A DNA stretch of 64,000 nucleotides from Acanthacorydalis orientalis (lineage: Eukaryota; Arthropoda; Insecta; Megaloptera; Corydalidae), in contig CM068317.1 in assembly GCA_034766995.1 (NCBI GenBank), positions 49,624,425 through 49,688,424 on the forward strand, written 5' to 3'. Below, piece after piece: positions 37,376-50,417 of the stretch (position 1 is the first letter of the stretch; each line of letters begins with the position of its first letter). The translations under genes were made by a program, and so were the position numbers. The notes beneath the pieces were generated by a model that saw only the letters and a list, made by a program, of their open reading frames with translations, made no database searches and was not told where the DNA came from.

Positions 37376-38058
37376 CAACAGATTGTATTTTTAAATGACC
37401 ATCTTTCGATGAATTTTCCTACTTGATAAATGTGTAGGAGTTTAAATGAATATCTTGTTTTATATACTAGTAAAATTCAAAGTCGTGCTGAATTAACATT
37501 TTATTTAGAGAAAGTTAACAGGCTAGGAAAAAATCAACACTGCCAATACATCATAAAAACGTTTCTTCGGACATCGAAGCAGATATCTGCGTCGACCCGT
37601 GATTGTAGAACACCCAGACAGGCCGTGTCGCATCCAAGAACCGGACTTTTATCGTCGTCACGTGAAATGTTTGACGCTCTCAACGTTCAAAGACGACAAT
37701 GGCCGCCGTACGACTGCACTGGCTACATTGTGCCTTTGCGGAACGATTGTGTTCGACGGACGTGCGGACGGATAGACTTGTCATCCGTGTCAGTGGGTGC
37801 GTGTGGGTGGGTCGGTGTTGTATGCATGCACTAGCTTTCGGGCGAAATTGTATGCATAGAATGGGTGTATTGAACCAAGACTGCAGATGAAGTTCAGTCT
37901 AACCGACTAACATCGAACGAACTCGCTGAAACAGTACATTAATTATCGTCTTTTCAATTCGCAGTTTTACATGCTAGTCTTCGATATAAAGTTTAATATG
38001 TCGGATGATTACGTGGAAAATATGCTAGAATTTATGACAAAACGTACACTACACGCAC

Positions 38059-38109
<51 letters not shown>

Positions 38110-38609
38110 GTGTGTATGAAAGGGTACGACACAAAATTCTTTAATAAGAATCGAAAAATAAGAGGATTATACAAATAAATCTGAGGATGAAGACATCTGT
38201 TCGAGTATTTTCATATTCTGAAATGTAATTTCAAATTAGCTTAACAGTATGAAGAAGTGTTATAAACTCGAATATGCATGTTTGTCTATCTAGTTTTGCA
38301 ATAATAATTGTAGATCAAGGCAATAAACAACAAAATCGTTAAAGATGGGAATAAGGTTCATAAACAAATACAATTGGAACATATTTATTAATCCATCTAT
38401 TCAGATTCAAGTAATATCTAGAACTGTATAGTAAAATTATAGGAGAGAAATGTATTGAATCGGTGAGAGTAAAAAAGAAATTGTTTTAAACCGTGAATAA
38501 TTAAAAGATTATAATAACATAAATATAGGAAGAAAATAAAATGTAAATAGTTGCAAATAAAATTATAATTTTTGAACGAGTTGAGATATTTGGATGGAAC
38601 AAGAGTAGA
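37376..38609. other. no gene seen; TA tract
   Basis: A 134-codon plus-strand frame at 37430-37834 crosses from AT-rich to CpG-rich sequence and shows no domain I recognise; I do not call it a gene. A (TA)n tract of 40 bp lies at 38068-38107. Confidence 0.5.
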
Positions 38610-39015
38610 TGAAAAGTTTTGAGTATGAATTGAGTTATCGTTCGAAAAATGCTCTTTCGATGGATTGTCTTTTAAAAAATTCTCTTCCATAGAATTGTCC
38701 CTCAAAAAAATATCATTCGGAATATCTAACTCCAAAACTTGTGTTTTTTGAAGAATTTCACTTTTAAATAACTGCCTTTTAAAGAAGTATTACTCCGAAA
38801 TGTGTGTTTTTTTAAAGAATTGTACTTTCAAACAATTGTCTTTTAAGAATATTTTCTGAAAAGATGATCTTTAAAAAAATGCTTTTAAAAAAGTTGTGCA
38901 TTTGAAAAATTTCTCTATCCAAGAATATCTTTTTGAAGAATTGTCTTTTATGTTAACTGCCTTTTCATTTAAACAATTATCTTTAAAGCAATCGCTTTTC
39001 GAAGAATATGCCTAC
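38610..39015. repeat. degenerate minisatellite, roughly 10, 20 and 30-bp periodicity
   Basis: Variants of aaagaattgtcttttaaa recur about 20 times over 400 bp. On the minus strand part of the array reads as ten-residue units FLRDNSMEEN, FLKDNPSKEH, FSNDNSIHTQ. On the plus strand the other part reads IQEYLFEELSF and SLKQSLFEEYA. The frames are interrupted by stops and do not extend beyond the array. I read this as a decayed minisatellite and not as a repeat protein. Confidence 0.75.
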
Positions 39016-39844
39016 AATACATCATTCGTAATTACAATCTACACAATTTCCCTGAATCTGTTTTCAAACACTTCATACAAATATATTTGCAGACATTTTT
39101 TTATTATACAAATAACTTCAAATAAAATTTAAAAAATATTTACAGAGCTAGAATATAAATACAACAGAACGGTCCTCGATCATTCTAAAATTAATTAAAA
39201 ATATCCTTGCCTTTTATCGTCGCAAAACAATACACAAATCTATATGTTAATTATATTCTTTAACAATTAATTCAGCCTCAGAACTAAATCTGATCTTTCC
39301 TCACCTACTGCCTATAAAAAATAAACTTTTTTATTTAGAAAAAATACACAAATCGCCAGACAAATACAAATGTAGCAACTGACGACATTAAAAGGAATAC
39401 ATTCGGAAAACATGTCGCCGTTATGTATTAAAACGGCACTACCTGATGCCGTTGCATGTGGACACAAAAAACAGTCCGTTCTGTTCAAAAAAAAAAAATA
39501 CACACACACACACACTCGCGTACAAGACAACTGCAGGGAAAGAAAGTCTCCCCCGCCCGTGCTAATATCGTATATCGTAACGGATCATTCGTGGGGGTCC
39601 GGTCGGGTACCGTTTGCGTATCGGCTGTTAACTCCGGACGACGTTTCGTCCATTATCCCACGGGACGCGACTTTTCTCGAAAACGGTGGACTACGGACGT
39701 GTGTGAAGGGGACAGACGACGGGAGTAAACACGCGGAAATCGACCGGAGAATACGAAATGTATAGAAAAACAACGTATGAAACTTTACAATCGAGATTAT
39801 TGTTTGGAAATATCATTATTGTTTGTTTATCGTACGTTGGTGTG

Positions 39845-39867
39845 TATATATATATATATATATATAT
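39845..39867. repeat. (TA)n microsatellite
   Basis: 23 bp of TA. Confidence 0.9.
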
Positions 39868-40907
39868 GTTTACGGAAAACTTTCAAACATTCCCTTCCAA
39901 TTTCCTATTACATTTGATTATGGAACCGTCTTGTGCTTCACAACTGTAATAAAATCTCTGAGATTTCGTATGAGAATAGCACCGAACTCTCGACTGTAAC
40001 ATAGGGATAAAGTTTGCTGTATTTTAATTTAATGTTAGTTTATTTAATTGAATGAATAAATAGCACACACACAAAGGTATATATATATATATATTAATAT
40101 TTCTCTCCCTCTCTCAGATTGGAACATCAATAAACATTACAGATGACGGTTCTTTATCGAAACATTGGATGAATCTTTGATAAAAGAGCATATGGCTAGA
40201 AGAGTTTATCCCCCACGATCTCTCAATAGTCAAAATTTAATATCTAGCCTCACAACATCTAACACACAACACTCTTCACCGACGACATCTACAAGTGAGC
40301 AAACTGATAAAAAAGGAGCGCTGTAGTTTTTGCGATAAGCCGGACAACAAGCACATATCAAGTGAAAAGTTTGTAACAAATTTGTCTGCAAAACTCATAC
40401 CAAATCTATGTCTCCCTAACGTAAGAACTAAAGTAATTGTGTATTCGATTTATTTTTTTTCTATCGAATTTTTGTATATTATTTTGTATTAATTCGAATT
40501 AAACCAGAATTTTATTCGTTATTTTTTTTGTACAGAGCCATATATGGGTCTATTTTGATCATAAGGACCTTAGTGTTACTTATTTTGAGGGACGGACAAA
40601 GGTTAAGTACCGTTATTATTCTGAAAGTCTAATTGAATTGTCAATAAAGAAAGTGAATCTGTCAAAAGACTACAAACAAATACCACGTCAATGTTAAAAT
40701 CTTTAAATCCATTTATTCATCGAGATGATCTCGGATTTATAATTCTGTCTGTTTAAATAAACATTAAATGTTATCAACACATTGAAACAATTCTGCTAAT
40801 TAAGTGAATACAATGCGCCATTCGTATCGATCAAAATATTAACACACTCTCTTCACCAACACCGATAAATACAGAACATTTCTGTTAATTATATCTAAAT
40901 TAAATTC

Positions 40908-40910
<3 letters not shown>

Positions 40911-40938
<28 letters not shown>
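40911..40938. repeat. (TA)n microsatellite
   Basis: 28 bp of TA. Confidence 0.9.
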
Positions 40939-40941
<3 letters not shown>

Positions 40942-41290
40942 GTATATAAATAAATATATAAATATGTATGTGTCTCTCTGTGTGTAGTATTAAATCCATC
41001 CTTCGTCGAGTACAAATTGTAGACAAATATTTATTGTCGATGCACAATACAATTCCAATTATCTCCATAGTCTTACCGGTCCTATTGTGAAACTGTGCTC
41101 GTATTGTTTGATTTTCGAATACGTCTACTTCATTAGTGCTGATAATTATACAATTAATGAAAATAATTGGTCGTGGAGAACGTCGGTCGATCTTATTCTG
41201 GCTAATTAAGGAGCGAACACGTGCGGTCAAGAACTGATATCGGGTTGATGTATTTGTATTCGAACCTGTCTTCATTTCTTATATACATAC

Positions 41291-41291
<1 letters not shown>

Positions 41292-41338
<47 letters not shown>
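41292..41338. repeat. long (TA)n microsatellite
   Basis: 47 bp of TA. Confidence 0.95.
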
Positions 41339-41340
<2 letters not shown>

Positions 41341-41865
41341 ATTAAAAATGTTTTAATTGAAACATATCATATTTGAAAATATGTTATGAAACGTTGCATT
41401 TTTGTAAAGAATTTCCTCAACTAGATTGACGATTCGTTATTTACTACATGAAACGTGCAAAAAATAGTTTCAAACGTTCCGGAGTTGTGATTTTGTTCTC
41501 TCCGATCGAGAACCGCCCGGACAAGCGAAAAAATTCGAAGACGGAAAGGTTGAGTCGCTTTCAAGTGAATGCTCTACTCGGACTGAACAGGAACTCACTC
41601 AAGAGCTCGAAGTTAGCTTGAAATCGATTTTCTATCTTCTAGCTATGTCGATGGATTCCACATGAGATTAATTTAAATTTAAAGCACAAAACATTTATTT
41701 ATTTTTAAGATTTTATTCACTCTCTCTTCTAATCATTCAGATTCAATCTTTTGATAAAATTATGATCCCTATGTTCCGTTAAAACAGTTAATTTACTGAT
41801 CACATATTTTATTCCCGTTCCATTTTACAGAAATTATGGATTTTCCTCACATCCTTTCTCTCTCT

Positions 41866-41870
<5 letters not shown>

Positions 41871-41913
<43 letters not shown>
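41871..41913. repeat. long (TA)n microsatellite
   Basis: 43 bp of AT preceded by a CT-rich and acac stretch. Confidence 0.95.
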
Positions 41914-41914
<1 letters not shown>

Positions 41915-42780
41915 GTGTGTGTAAGTAAGTAAGATGTTATCTAGATTAATTCGTGTTAGCAGAATCCAGCCCGTCTTGGACAGTGAAACTATTGCTGATT
42001 GAAATTCATCCACATTAATTATATAAACTTCTCCGTCGTCCGCGCATATTCCTCCGGGGGTTTAATGCCACAGTGTAAGTCTATAATAGAAGCTTATTTT
42101 AAAACCTCATTATATAGTTCACAGAACGTACTACAGACTTATTACGTGAATTAAGCTCCAGAGATTAGTGATTCTTGTTAAACTGGCATTCGGAAAAATG
42201 GACTTCCCTACAGTCGCCGCCCGTGCACCATTTTAATACACACACACACGTATATTTGTGTGTGTGTGCGTGTACAATTTTAAATTTAATTTAAAACGGA
42301 AAACGATCCGCAGAGTTAATTCAGTTTATAAACTTTTGTCAGATAACAGACTAGTGTGTTTATATATATATATGAGTGAATGCGAAGTGGCGGAAAGTTG
42401 GGCACTGGCGATCGGGTGAAACTGTATTCATTTCGCTCATCTCCAGTGCGGAATGATGTTTATGTAAGCATCTCGTGCGATACGTCTCCGTCTGTTTACG
42501 TTATTCCGATTGTTCTCGACGTCGCATATGGCCGTCGGGTTCCTTGACGGAGCGACGACAGGAAGTGAGTTCCGTGCCCGTCGCTTGTTATATCTGCTAT
42601 CTGACTGTCGTTCAATTCAGCTGATATTCTAACATATATAATCTGAAATAATATAACTCGACGGATTTTATATTCCTTAGACTCTCCTCTCGTTCATCGT
42701 GCATTTCTGAATAGTTTACTAGCAAGTTTCTCGATTCAATGATTTTAAAATCAATTCCAATTCTTATTGATAAACACGAC

Positions 42781-42950
42781 GGCATCCGAAGAGCAGCACA
42801 TCAGGCGTTGCATATTTTTCAGCATTCCAGTTTAAAATAAATGATGTCGAAGCTACGATAATGGATGGTTCAGCTTCGGTGGAAGGTTTTGTGACGCATA
42901 ATCATGCAAAGAATTCTCAAGCAGTGAAAGAGGCCCGGGAAAGGCATTAA
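42781..42950 (+). pseudogene. mariner transposase N-terminal relic
   Basis: Reads ASEEQHIRRCIFF, then, with frameshifts, a degraded stretch and SCKEFSSSERGPGK. The QHIR motif close to the start, followed by a C..L.F helix and a TC..WF..F..G.F segment, is the first HTH of mellifera/cecropia-type mariners. The relic at 56440-56592 on the other strand is homologous (gataaaca, then cagcacatcaggc.ttgcat and cattccagtt). No terminal repeats or catalytic domain are visible. Confidence 0.6.
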
Positions 42951-44314
42951 TAATACATTGACCCAAAGCCGAGATCTTTTTTTCATCAAACAGACGGAGA
43001 CAAGTAATGGAAAATAATCGGCGACATTTCTAGGATTCGAATGTATTCCATTTTCCAATAATAGACATTCATTTTCTATAAAAAGGGCACAGAATCAATT
43101 TGTAAACCTAATATATTTCCGAAGCAAATTACGAATCTATCAGCTCCACTCAACTCATCTCAGTAAGAAAGAGATGAATGTGAGAAGAGATTTTCTGTAC
43201 CTTGAAATTATGAGGAGAATATGAGCACTGTCGAAACACTCATCAAAAATGATTCGTTAATCGTTTTTTAGTGATTTTTTGTGGAATGAAGAATGAATCT
43301 TTTAGTGAAATTGAATTTAGCTAATATCAGAACTGGATTATGCCAATAGGAATATTTCAGTTACTCGAGTTCTGGCACTCTCTCTTTGCAATTCTAATAG
43401 TTTAAGAGCCATTCGGTTATACAAGACAAGAGTTGTTTTAAGAGAAAATTTTGTTTACGTTTCGTAATTGTTTATCAGAGAAGAAACGTGCGATCCTTCA
43501 TTGTAAGATTCTCAGGGGAAAAAACTTAACAGACGTTAATAGCTGTTTCTACATCCAGCTCGATCATAATTGATTCAACGAAGACAGATGCTTCATAAAA
43601 TATCAGCGCACGGAGCGAGGACCGACGAGCGTACGTCCCCGTTTGTAATAATACAAAGAATTTTATGACCATTTCCATGTTATGTGCTCAATATGTTCTC
43701 GTTACCGTGCACTCGGCTCGTACAGATGTACTTGTTGTGTTTTCCCTGCGTGCGCGCCATATAAAAGTTGGAAACATTGTTTCTGACAGGCGGTGTTTTG
43801 ATAGACCCGCTCGTTACGGCTGTACCACAGTCGGACGGCGGAGTATCGTTCGCTGTCGGTTGTCAGAAAGAATTAGACGGAGTGAAATTTACAATGTGTA
43901 TCTGCGGCCGTTCGGCGTCAAAACGTGTTCAACGGTGCGCCGTTGAATTTTTCAAGCCGGCGTGTTCCTTGTACCCGACGTTGAACGCGAATTGAGGAAC
44001 GTGCGTGAAAGAATCGTGTAAATCATCGAGCATTAGCGTCGTTTTCGAATATCTTACCGTGCTCGTCACATCTGTTCTTGTTTTCGAATAATTTGTTTTA
44101 TGTTCGAAAGAACATACTGAAAACGGCACTTTGAGAATCGTTCCAGACGAATTTATGAACAAATGTAGAATGTTATAAATATATGCCAGAATTGATTCCA
44201 TCCGAATCGATTCATGGTCGAGTTGAGTACAGGGAACTGCGAAACTCGAATTATCAATGAGATTAAAACTTTACTTTCACAAATTAATTCCCTTTTCACA
44301 TTTTTCTACTCAAA
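42951..44314. other. no gene seen; CpG patch 43600-44020
   Basis: Two overlapping plus-strand frames at 43665-43995 lie in a CpG-bearing patch. Neither has a recognisable domain. Confidence 0.4.
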
Positions 44315-44405
44315 AATATTCAATAAATTATTATCGGTTGTCTCTTATAAGAATTTCGTTATCAACGCCATCATTTTCAGAGAGGAAAGCTACAGAAAAG
44401 TCTAT
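44315..44405 (+). repeat. dispersed hairpin repeat, full copy
   Basis: atattcaataaattattatc, ggttgtctcttataag, aatttcgttatcaacgcc, atcattttcagag and acagaaaagtctatta in the family order. Confidence 0.7.
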
Positions 44406-45282
44406 TAAACGAATTCATTTATGAAAATGATATTAGCAAGTGTCAGAGCTGTTTTGTGATTAGAAACTTACTTTACATTTATTAGATGTGTGTAAGAGTT
44501 TTATTCGTTTGAAGTTTGATTCGTTTTATTCGTTTATTCGTTTAATGAACAACCATTATCGAATTAAAATCCGTCACAGATACATAAAGATCTCGTGGAA
44601 TAGCTAGAAGTCGATTTAATAACAGTTTAGAAATGATTCGACAAGATAGAAAAAATAAATAGCTTTTCTTAGCATTTGGATTACTGTTCATTCCGAATAA
44701 TGTAGAACTCTTTAACTAGACAGAGAAGTCAAGATATGACTGAGACACATAATAGGTCCGACGATTTTATTGCCTCGAGATCGAAAAAATCCGAAACTAA
44801 CACCAAAGAAATTCAGAAAGACTGAAGTCGATGGAGACTGTTTTGATCATTGAATCGTATTTTACATACTATGAAAATAAAGCGAAAACTTGTCAAAAAA
44901 ATGCCTAAAAATGTTATACGAATCGAGTAAATTTACCTTTAAATATCAACAATCACGTTAAATACAGAAGAAACGACCACTGAGTCTCAAATTGTCAATG
45001 AAATGAACAACTTTTCTCCATTTATAATCCACTTATCGAAAACTGACAGAAATAATAAATCAATTCAATAGAAAACATATTAAAAAAAACAACCGCACTC
45101 TTTCATAACTGTTGTTCTTTTTTAACGAAAAGAAAAGAACTGAAATATTACATTACTTCATACATTTTTTAAATAATACTTCTATTTGTAATCGGAAGAC
45201 GGGGAATGAGTCTAAAAGCTTTCTTGCAAATACAGATATGAAAACTTTATATTTTTTTACACATATACATATATCTACATAC

Positions 45283-45330
<48 letters not shown>

Positions 45331-46077
45331 TTCAATCTACAAACAACAGGTAATTCTTCTCAAAAAAAACTTTTGAACGAGCCGAGAAGTTCAAGTCACT
45401 TCTAGACTCATTCATCTTATTTATCGATCGTCATATATCAATGTCTCCACTCATATATCATCTCATAAATGAAAAGTAATCTTGTATTTTTTACCACTCA
45501 CGCATATTTGCTGTATTAGGGAGTACGATTCTATCGAACTTTTTTCTAAACATTCCACTCGTTCGACTGAATCAACAGCGACAAGAGACGAATCGTTACG
45601 AAGCATTATTAAGGATGCATGACGGAAAAGGTAGATTTTTTTCCTGTGAAAAAAAACCAAATGCGCGGATTGTACGGAAGTGACGGTCTAAGTTATGAAC
45701 GGCGGCGGAGAAGTGAACAGATAATTCCATGAAATGTAAACGGGTTTCGAATAGAGACGCAATTATTTAACTGATGTGAAACTGACAATTTTTTTTCCTA
45801 TGACATCAGTTAAGATTTGACATTTCCATTTTTAGTGACGGTTTCGTATGAAACAAAAACAATGAATGGAAATAATATAATTGGACAGTAGACTCTTACT
45901 GAACGACTGTAATTGGTGCAGGACTAACGGTCATTATATAAGACACCTATGACCCAGATGGAACTTCATTTTACTTTTAACAGTTTCCTATGCATAAAGA
46001 GTAAGGGTGAGGGTGAGGCTGAAGTTGTGGGTGAAAGTGATCTTATTTTCATTTTATAAATCAGGCTATATATTGAC
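44406..46077. other. no gene seen; (CATA)n(TA)n tract
   Basis: AT-rich. (CATA)n passes into (TA)n at 45281-45325. A run of gggtgagggtgagg near 46000 is short and degenerate. Confidence 0.45.
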
Positions 46078-46197
46078 TAGTCAAAGTCGGACATTGCCTA
46101 CAACATGTTGTCGGCAAAGTCGGACTTTGACAATGGCCGGGAAAATCGCAATTTGCCTAGGCAAAGTTGGACTTTACCTGGTCGTCGGACTTTATCG

Positions 46198-46202
<5 letters not shown>
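46078..46202. repeat. palindrome-rich AAAGTCGGAC repeat block
   Basis: About 125 bp in which aaagtyggac occurs three times and a further gtcggacttt once. The palindromes acaacatgttgt (46100) and ttgcctaggcaa (46153) lie between them. Several units are themselves near-palindromic (aaagt..gg.acttt). A 44-bp (TA)n tract, 46203-46246, follows directly. Confidence 0.75.

Positions 46203-46246
<44 letters not shown>
46203..46246. repeat. long (TA)n microsatellite
   Basis: 44 bp of TA abutting the palindrome-rich block. Confidence 0.95.
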
Positions 46247-46253
<7 letters not shown>

Positions 46254-48204
46254 ACGAGCAGGGGAAGAGAGATCTTTAATCTAAAGTGGGTCAACAATTT
46301 TTTTTGAAAATTTTCCTAGCAATCAAAGTCAAGATATGACTAAACAAAAAAAGATGCTAATGCTATCAGGAATAAATCTAGATCGAAGGAAACTTATCCG
46401 AAAGCACGACTAATGCAGAAGGACTACTGAGGATAAAACAATAAAAATGAAGATAAACAATATCAGACAAAAACAAACAGTTGGAGAGAAATGAAATAAA
46501 AAAGATGACAGTGAAATCAGTCGAACAAACACACAAACTGTAGAAAGCACAGATGTATTCTTAAGGTTCCACGGTGGAATTAATCGAAAGGTCGACGCAT
46601 TCCCGCCAGCATCCGATTGAATTTTTCCGTCGCGCGCTCGATATTTATTATTCTTGTACATTGTTTTCCGCGAATTATGCAAATTCGTTCCCGTCGGATT
46701 CCGCATCGCGGTCCATCGAAACGATTAAGATTCCTGAATTCCGTGTCCGGACACCGCGACGCACCGTCTCTTCCTGCAACATGTTACAGGAACTCGTGTT
46801 CACACGCGGACGACGTTTTACATTTCTTGCTTAATTCATAGACGCGCCCGTTGCGTTTTTCTTAATATTCCGAGCGGACTGCCCTACATTGTTAAGGGAA
46901 CGAAATTTACATCTGATTTGCATAGCTCGTGTTTATTTATTTTTTTTCCTCTCCGTCTCTGTACAAATCCGCGCGTGTTCACTTACACGGACGCGCGACC
47001 CGTTCTGATACATTCAGATATTGTCGTTTTCAAATATTTCCCTTGTATATAAATTCCGAAACGTTAAATTTTATTAAATGAATCGTATTGTGTTTCCGAC
47101 CGACACTCGGCCCACCAGTTATTGTTTCATTCGTACGTTATTTCGATATGAAAAGGAGTTTTTCATATTAAGAAACGTGCGACGTAAAAGTGGATATAAA
47201 AATGCACAGTGGGTCTGACAGCTGTAATTAAGTTTACAATTAAGGTTTAAAAAAAATGTTTCAGCTCCCGTGCAGCACGAATTGAATTAGAGTTTCATTT
47301 TTCCCCCGTCTTTCGCGCAGCGTGTCCTTTTTTTTGTAGAGAAATATTTACACTTGTCAAATACCGAATTAGACCGAATTGTACGATGAGTTTTCTCCAG
47401 CTGACTTTCATTAAACAACGACGATCGTCTTATATTCATAAATTCGGACTGGCACGCCACTGTACAAATTTTAAATATGTATTTGTATAATTCTTGTATA
47501 CATTACTTTGTATTAAAACGTAACTCAACATTTATTTATCGTTTTCTTTCAGAGAAACGGCGTGTCGTCTTATATTCATGGTTGTGGAAAATAATTTTTT
47601 TCTTGATTTCTTTAGGAAACAACTGGAACTCTTCTTATAATCGGACTCTAATACTTATTTACTTACGTTAACTACGTATTATTCTTTATATATATATATT
47701 TTCTTTTATCTTTCATTCGAATATTCCTGTTATATATACGAGTGACTCTTAATTAATTAGTTAGTTAGTTATTTGCGATTTAGGGCGCTTTGACAGCTAA
47801 ATTCATTAACACCAGAACATAAAAACAATTTAAAAACATAATTCATTTATGCACTCGCATTCGAATAACCCCTTAGTTCGATCGAGTGCCAAACACTTTA
47901 AAGAAGTCCATTGAAAGAATATTTCTCTTTGAGAGAGAGATGTAAGAAACACATATAAAGAAACTGGACTGGTAAAATACATATTTTTGATTGAATAACA
48001 CATATAAATAGTATAAAAAGAGATGAAACTCGTTGATTTTAAGAAACTCTTCATTCTTTATGAATTCGTAGCCTACAGATTCACAATTCGTGTTTCATCA
48101 ATAATCTAAATGTTCTCCTGAATCTAAGATTCGCATTAAAACATAAAATATATTTTGAATTTCTCCTAGTTGTATTCGCTCTTCTCTTTCCTCGTTGTTG
48201 TATC
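46247..48204. other. no gene seen; CpG patch 46560-47000
   Basis: The CpG patch has overlapping frames with no domain. A (TTAG)n stretch lies at about 47757-47770. Confidence 0.4.
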
Positions 48205-48696
48205 ACCATACTAGCATTTTATGCTTCAATATGGAGGGTCCAATAAGAATGCCATTCTTTAATTTGAAATAAAACGCCCTTTGATTATCCTCGCCTCATA
48301 ATCGGCAGTTTTCCTTGTTAATCTAACCAGAGAGGAAATGTGCCTCATCACTATAGATGACTTTCAGAAAAACCATGTTGTTGTCCAGTATCATCCAATT
48401 AACAAATCTCCGAAGCATTAAGTGGTCTGCTGGCTTGTGTTATTGAGCCTTATGCAAAACAAAACATGTGATCATCTGTGAAAGACCCAATAGCTGTGAA
48501 CGTCGTGGAATTGGTATTCCTGGCTCTTCTGATACATCTTTTCACGAACCAAGTCAATGTCTTCTTCAGACCAAGCAGGACGAACACGTGCCGGTGTTTT
48601 TTTCTTTAACCGATCTGAATAATTTCCGAGATGTATTTTTTTATACAACGGCCATTTTATTATTTCAATGCGTTGTTTTGTTGTATACGAAGCCAT
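48205..48696 (-). pseudogene. IS630/Tc1-type transposase relic, two blocks
   Basis: Read on the minus strand from ATG 48696: MASYTTKQRIEIIKW, the canonical start of a DUF4817-type transposase, then ARVRPAWSEEDIDLVREKMY, the linker to the second HTH. The second HTH is missing. The sequence resumes with HKPADHLMLRRFVNWM and NNMVFLKVIYSDEAHF (first catalytic aspartate in YSDEAHF), and continues with a stop, NKENCRL, a stop, GEDNQRAFYF and KHKMLVW. Homology ends at about 48205, so the later catalytic residues are lost. It keeps the opposite part of the protein to copies A and B (9240, 18013). It is better preserved than they are but still broken by stops and shifts. Confidence 0.87.
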
Positions 48697-50417
48697 AACA
48701 AACAATGTCAATGTCGAAACTTGACAAATGTCAAATAAAAATACAGCTGTTTGTTTGACATCCGTGAAATATAAACACTTATGAAATTGTATGCTTATTG
48801 GAAACCTCTTTACATTTTCATGTATCGTGGAAATATAATGTAGAAACAGCAGACAGTACGTTCATATTTTAAACAAAAAAAAATACATAAATTGAATTCA
48901 AAACGGGATTGCTTTCATAGTCGGTCGATCGATTCGAACGGCCGAATCGAAGATTTATTGCTACAGCGGCGAATGGCTGTTCAGCAACTTCTAACCAGTG
49001 AAACTTCGGTTTCGGTCCGTCGTAATTCCGTTGTAAACATTCGAACGGTTCGTCCGTTTGTCGTCGGTCGCCGTTTAGAATCTGACGGAGCGGAGTTCGA
49101 ACGCGCGTCTCGTCCGACAAACATATCACAGTCAAGCGTCGTCGGAACGCGCATCCGACATAAAACAGGAAACATAAAAGTGAGTTTGCGTGAACTTTTT
49201 ATTAACAAAGATCTCCTATCCTTTCTATTATTCTTAGGTTTTTTTTTTACTTCGGCTCATGAACGCTCGCACACACACACACACACAAATGCAGATATAA
49301 TGTGTTAAATTTCAAACCGTAGAATATTCACAATGGTGAAACTTTTCCTCGGGTTCCCGTCTGACGTGCAGATATATGTATATATATATATTAATACTCG
49401 ACGTGAATGGTACGCTCGACGGCACTCCAATTGAGGACACACATATATATTTTTTTTATTCGCGGTAAAACTTATATGCGGTAGAATTCAGATAATAAAA
49501 AAAAAATGGCGAGCTAAAGAGCGTGGCTCGACGGAATTTATGGTCATGAGTGATATTTGTCTCTATAAAAAGATATAGTTTTTTATCGGCGCGGGCTCGC
49601 AGAGGAGTTGAAAACGAGAGGAGAATGAAAACGTTCTTTCTTATATTAAATACGTGTTCGGCGTTGGTATTGTGCACGAAAAAAACTGTAAAATGTTTAT
49701 GGACGTGGAGACGGAGACGAGAGAGAAATCTGCGGCTACGACGGCAGTCTCGAGAAATATCTTTGTTTTGACAGATGAGAAATGTGTGATAATACAATTA
49801 AGCAGACTGATGATGATTAATCGATCGATCGATCGGAGCACAGGGATACAGAACAATCAGAACTGGGACTAAATCACTTCCCGGTCAATCGTCAGAGTTC
49901 ATGCATATTTTTTTCTCAGATAAAATCATCGAATATTCATGTATCGTTCTTAATTCCTCGTACGAACTTTAAATCAGTTTCCTTTATGAATCAACACTGA
50001 TATTTAAGAAACACCGTTCCAATATTAAAATCGCTGTTTTTTTTGAAGAAAAAAATACTATAATTTTCTACCTGTCTGATTATTAATTCAAACGCTGAAA
50101 AATATGCGACACAAACCCAAACATGTGTGTTTGTGCGACTCGTTCGCGTACTCTGACAAGTAAAATCAACCGATTAAGATCGACCTGCACGCGGCACCGT
50201 CTCGTTCATGACACATCCACGTTCGAGACTGTTATTGAAAACATATTAGAAACGGTTCACTCTGAAACTCCGACGAGACATTTTAATAACGTACACACAA
50301 AGACCGGAAATTTATTCCGAGCGTTCCGGCGTCGCGTTATCGGACTGTTTCAGACAGTTCACAATTCCGCAACATTACGATGGAGACGGAGTGGCAGCGT
50401 TCGGAATATTATTTTCA
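48697..50417. other. no gene seen; CpG patch 48890-49170
   Basis: A 138-codon plus-strand frame, 48892-49308, runs through the CpG patch into a (CA)n at 49269-49287. It matches nothing I know, and a minus-strand frame overlaps it. Another frame at 50123-50455 ends in the tetranucleotide block. Neither is called. Confidence 0.45.

Larger units (their letters stand above)
39016..42780. other. 3.8 kb with no supported gene
   Basis: CpG-rich patch at 39410-39760. At 40295-40440, on the plus strand, a frame reads KKERCSFCDKPDNKH. This vaguely recalls the zinc-knuckle region of a retroelement gag, but nothing around it supports that. The rest is AT-rich DNA with TA tracts. Confidence 0.4.

Noticed and set aside
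37430..37834. 134-codon plus-strand frame
   Set aside because: It crosses two compositional zones, with no domain and no splice or start context that I could support.
40295..40440. Possible retroelement gag zinc knuckle (CSFCDKPDNKH)
   Set aside because: Only one C..C pair, no following conserved cysteine-histidine spacing, and no reverse transcriptase or protease nearby.
46000..46035. Telomere-like gggtgagggtgagg
   Set aside because: Too short and irregular to be a telomeric repeat.
48892..49308. 138-codon plus-strand frame in a CpG patch
   Set aside because: No domain recognised, a competing minus-strand frame exists, and the end runs into a CA repeat.
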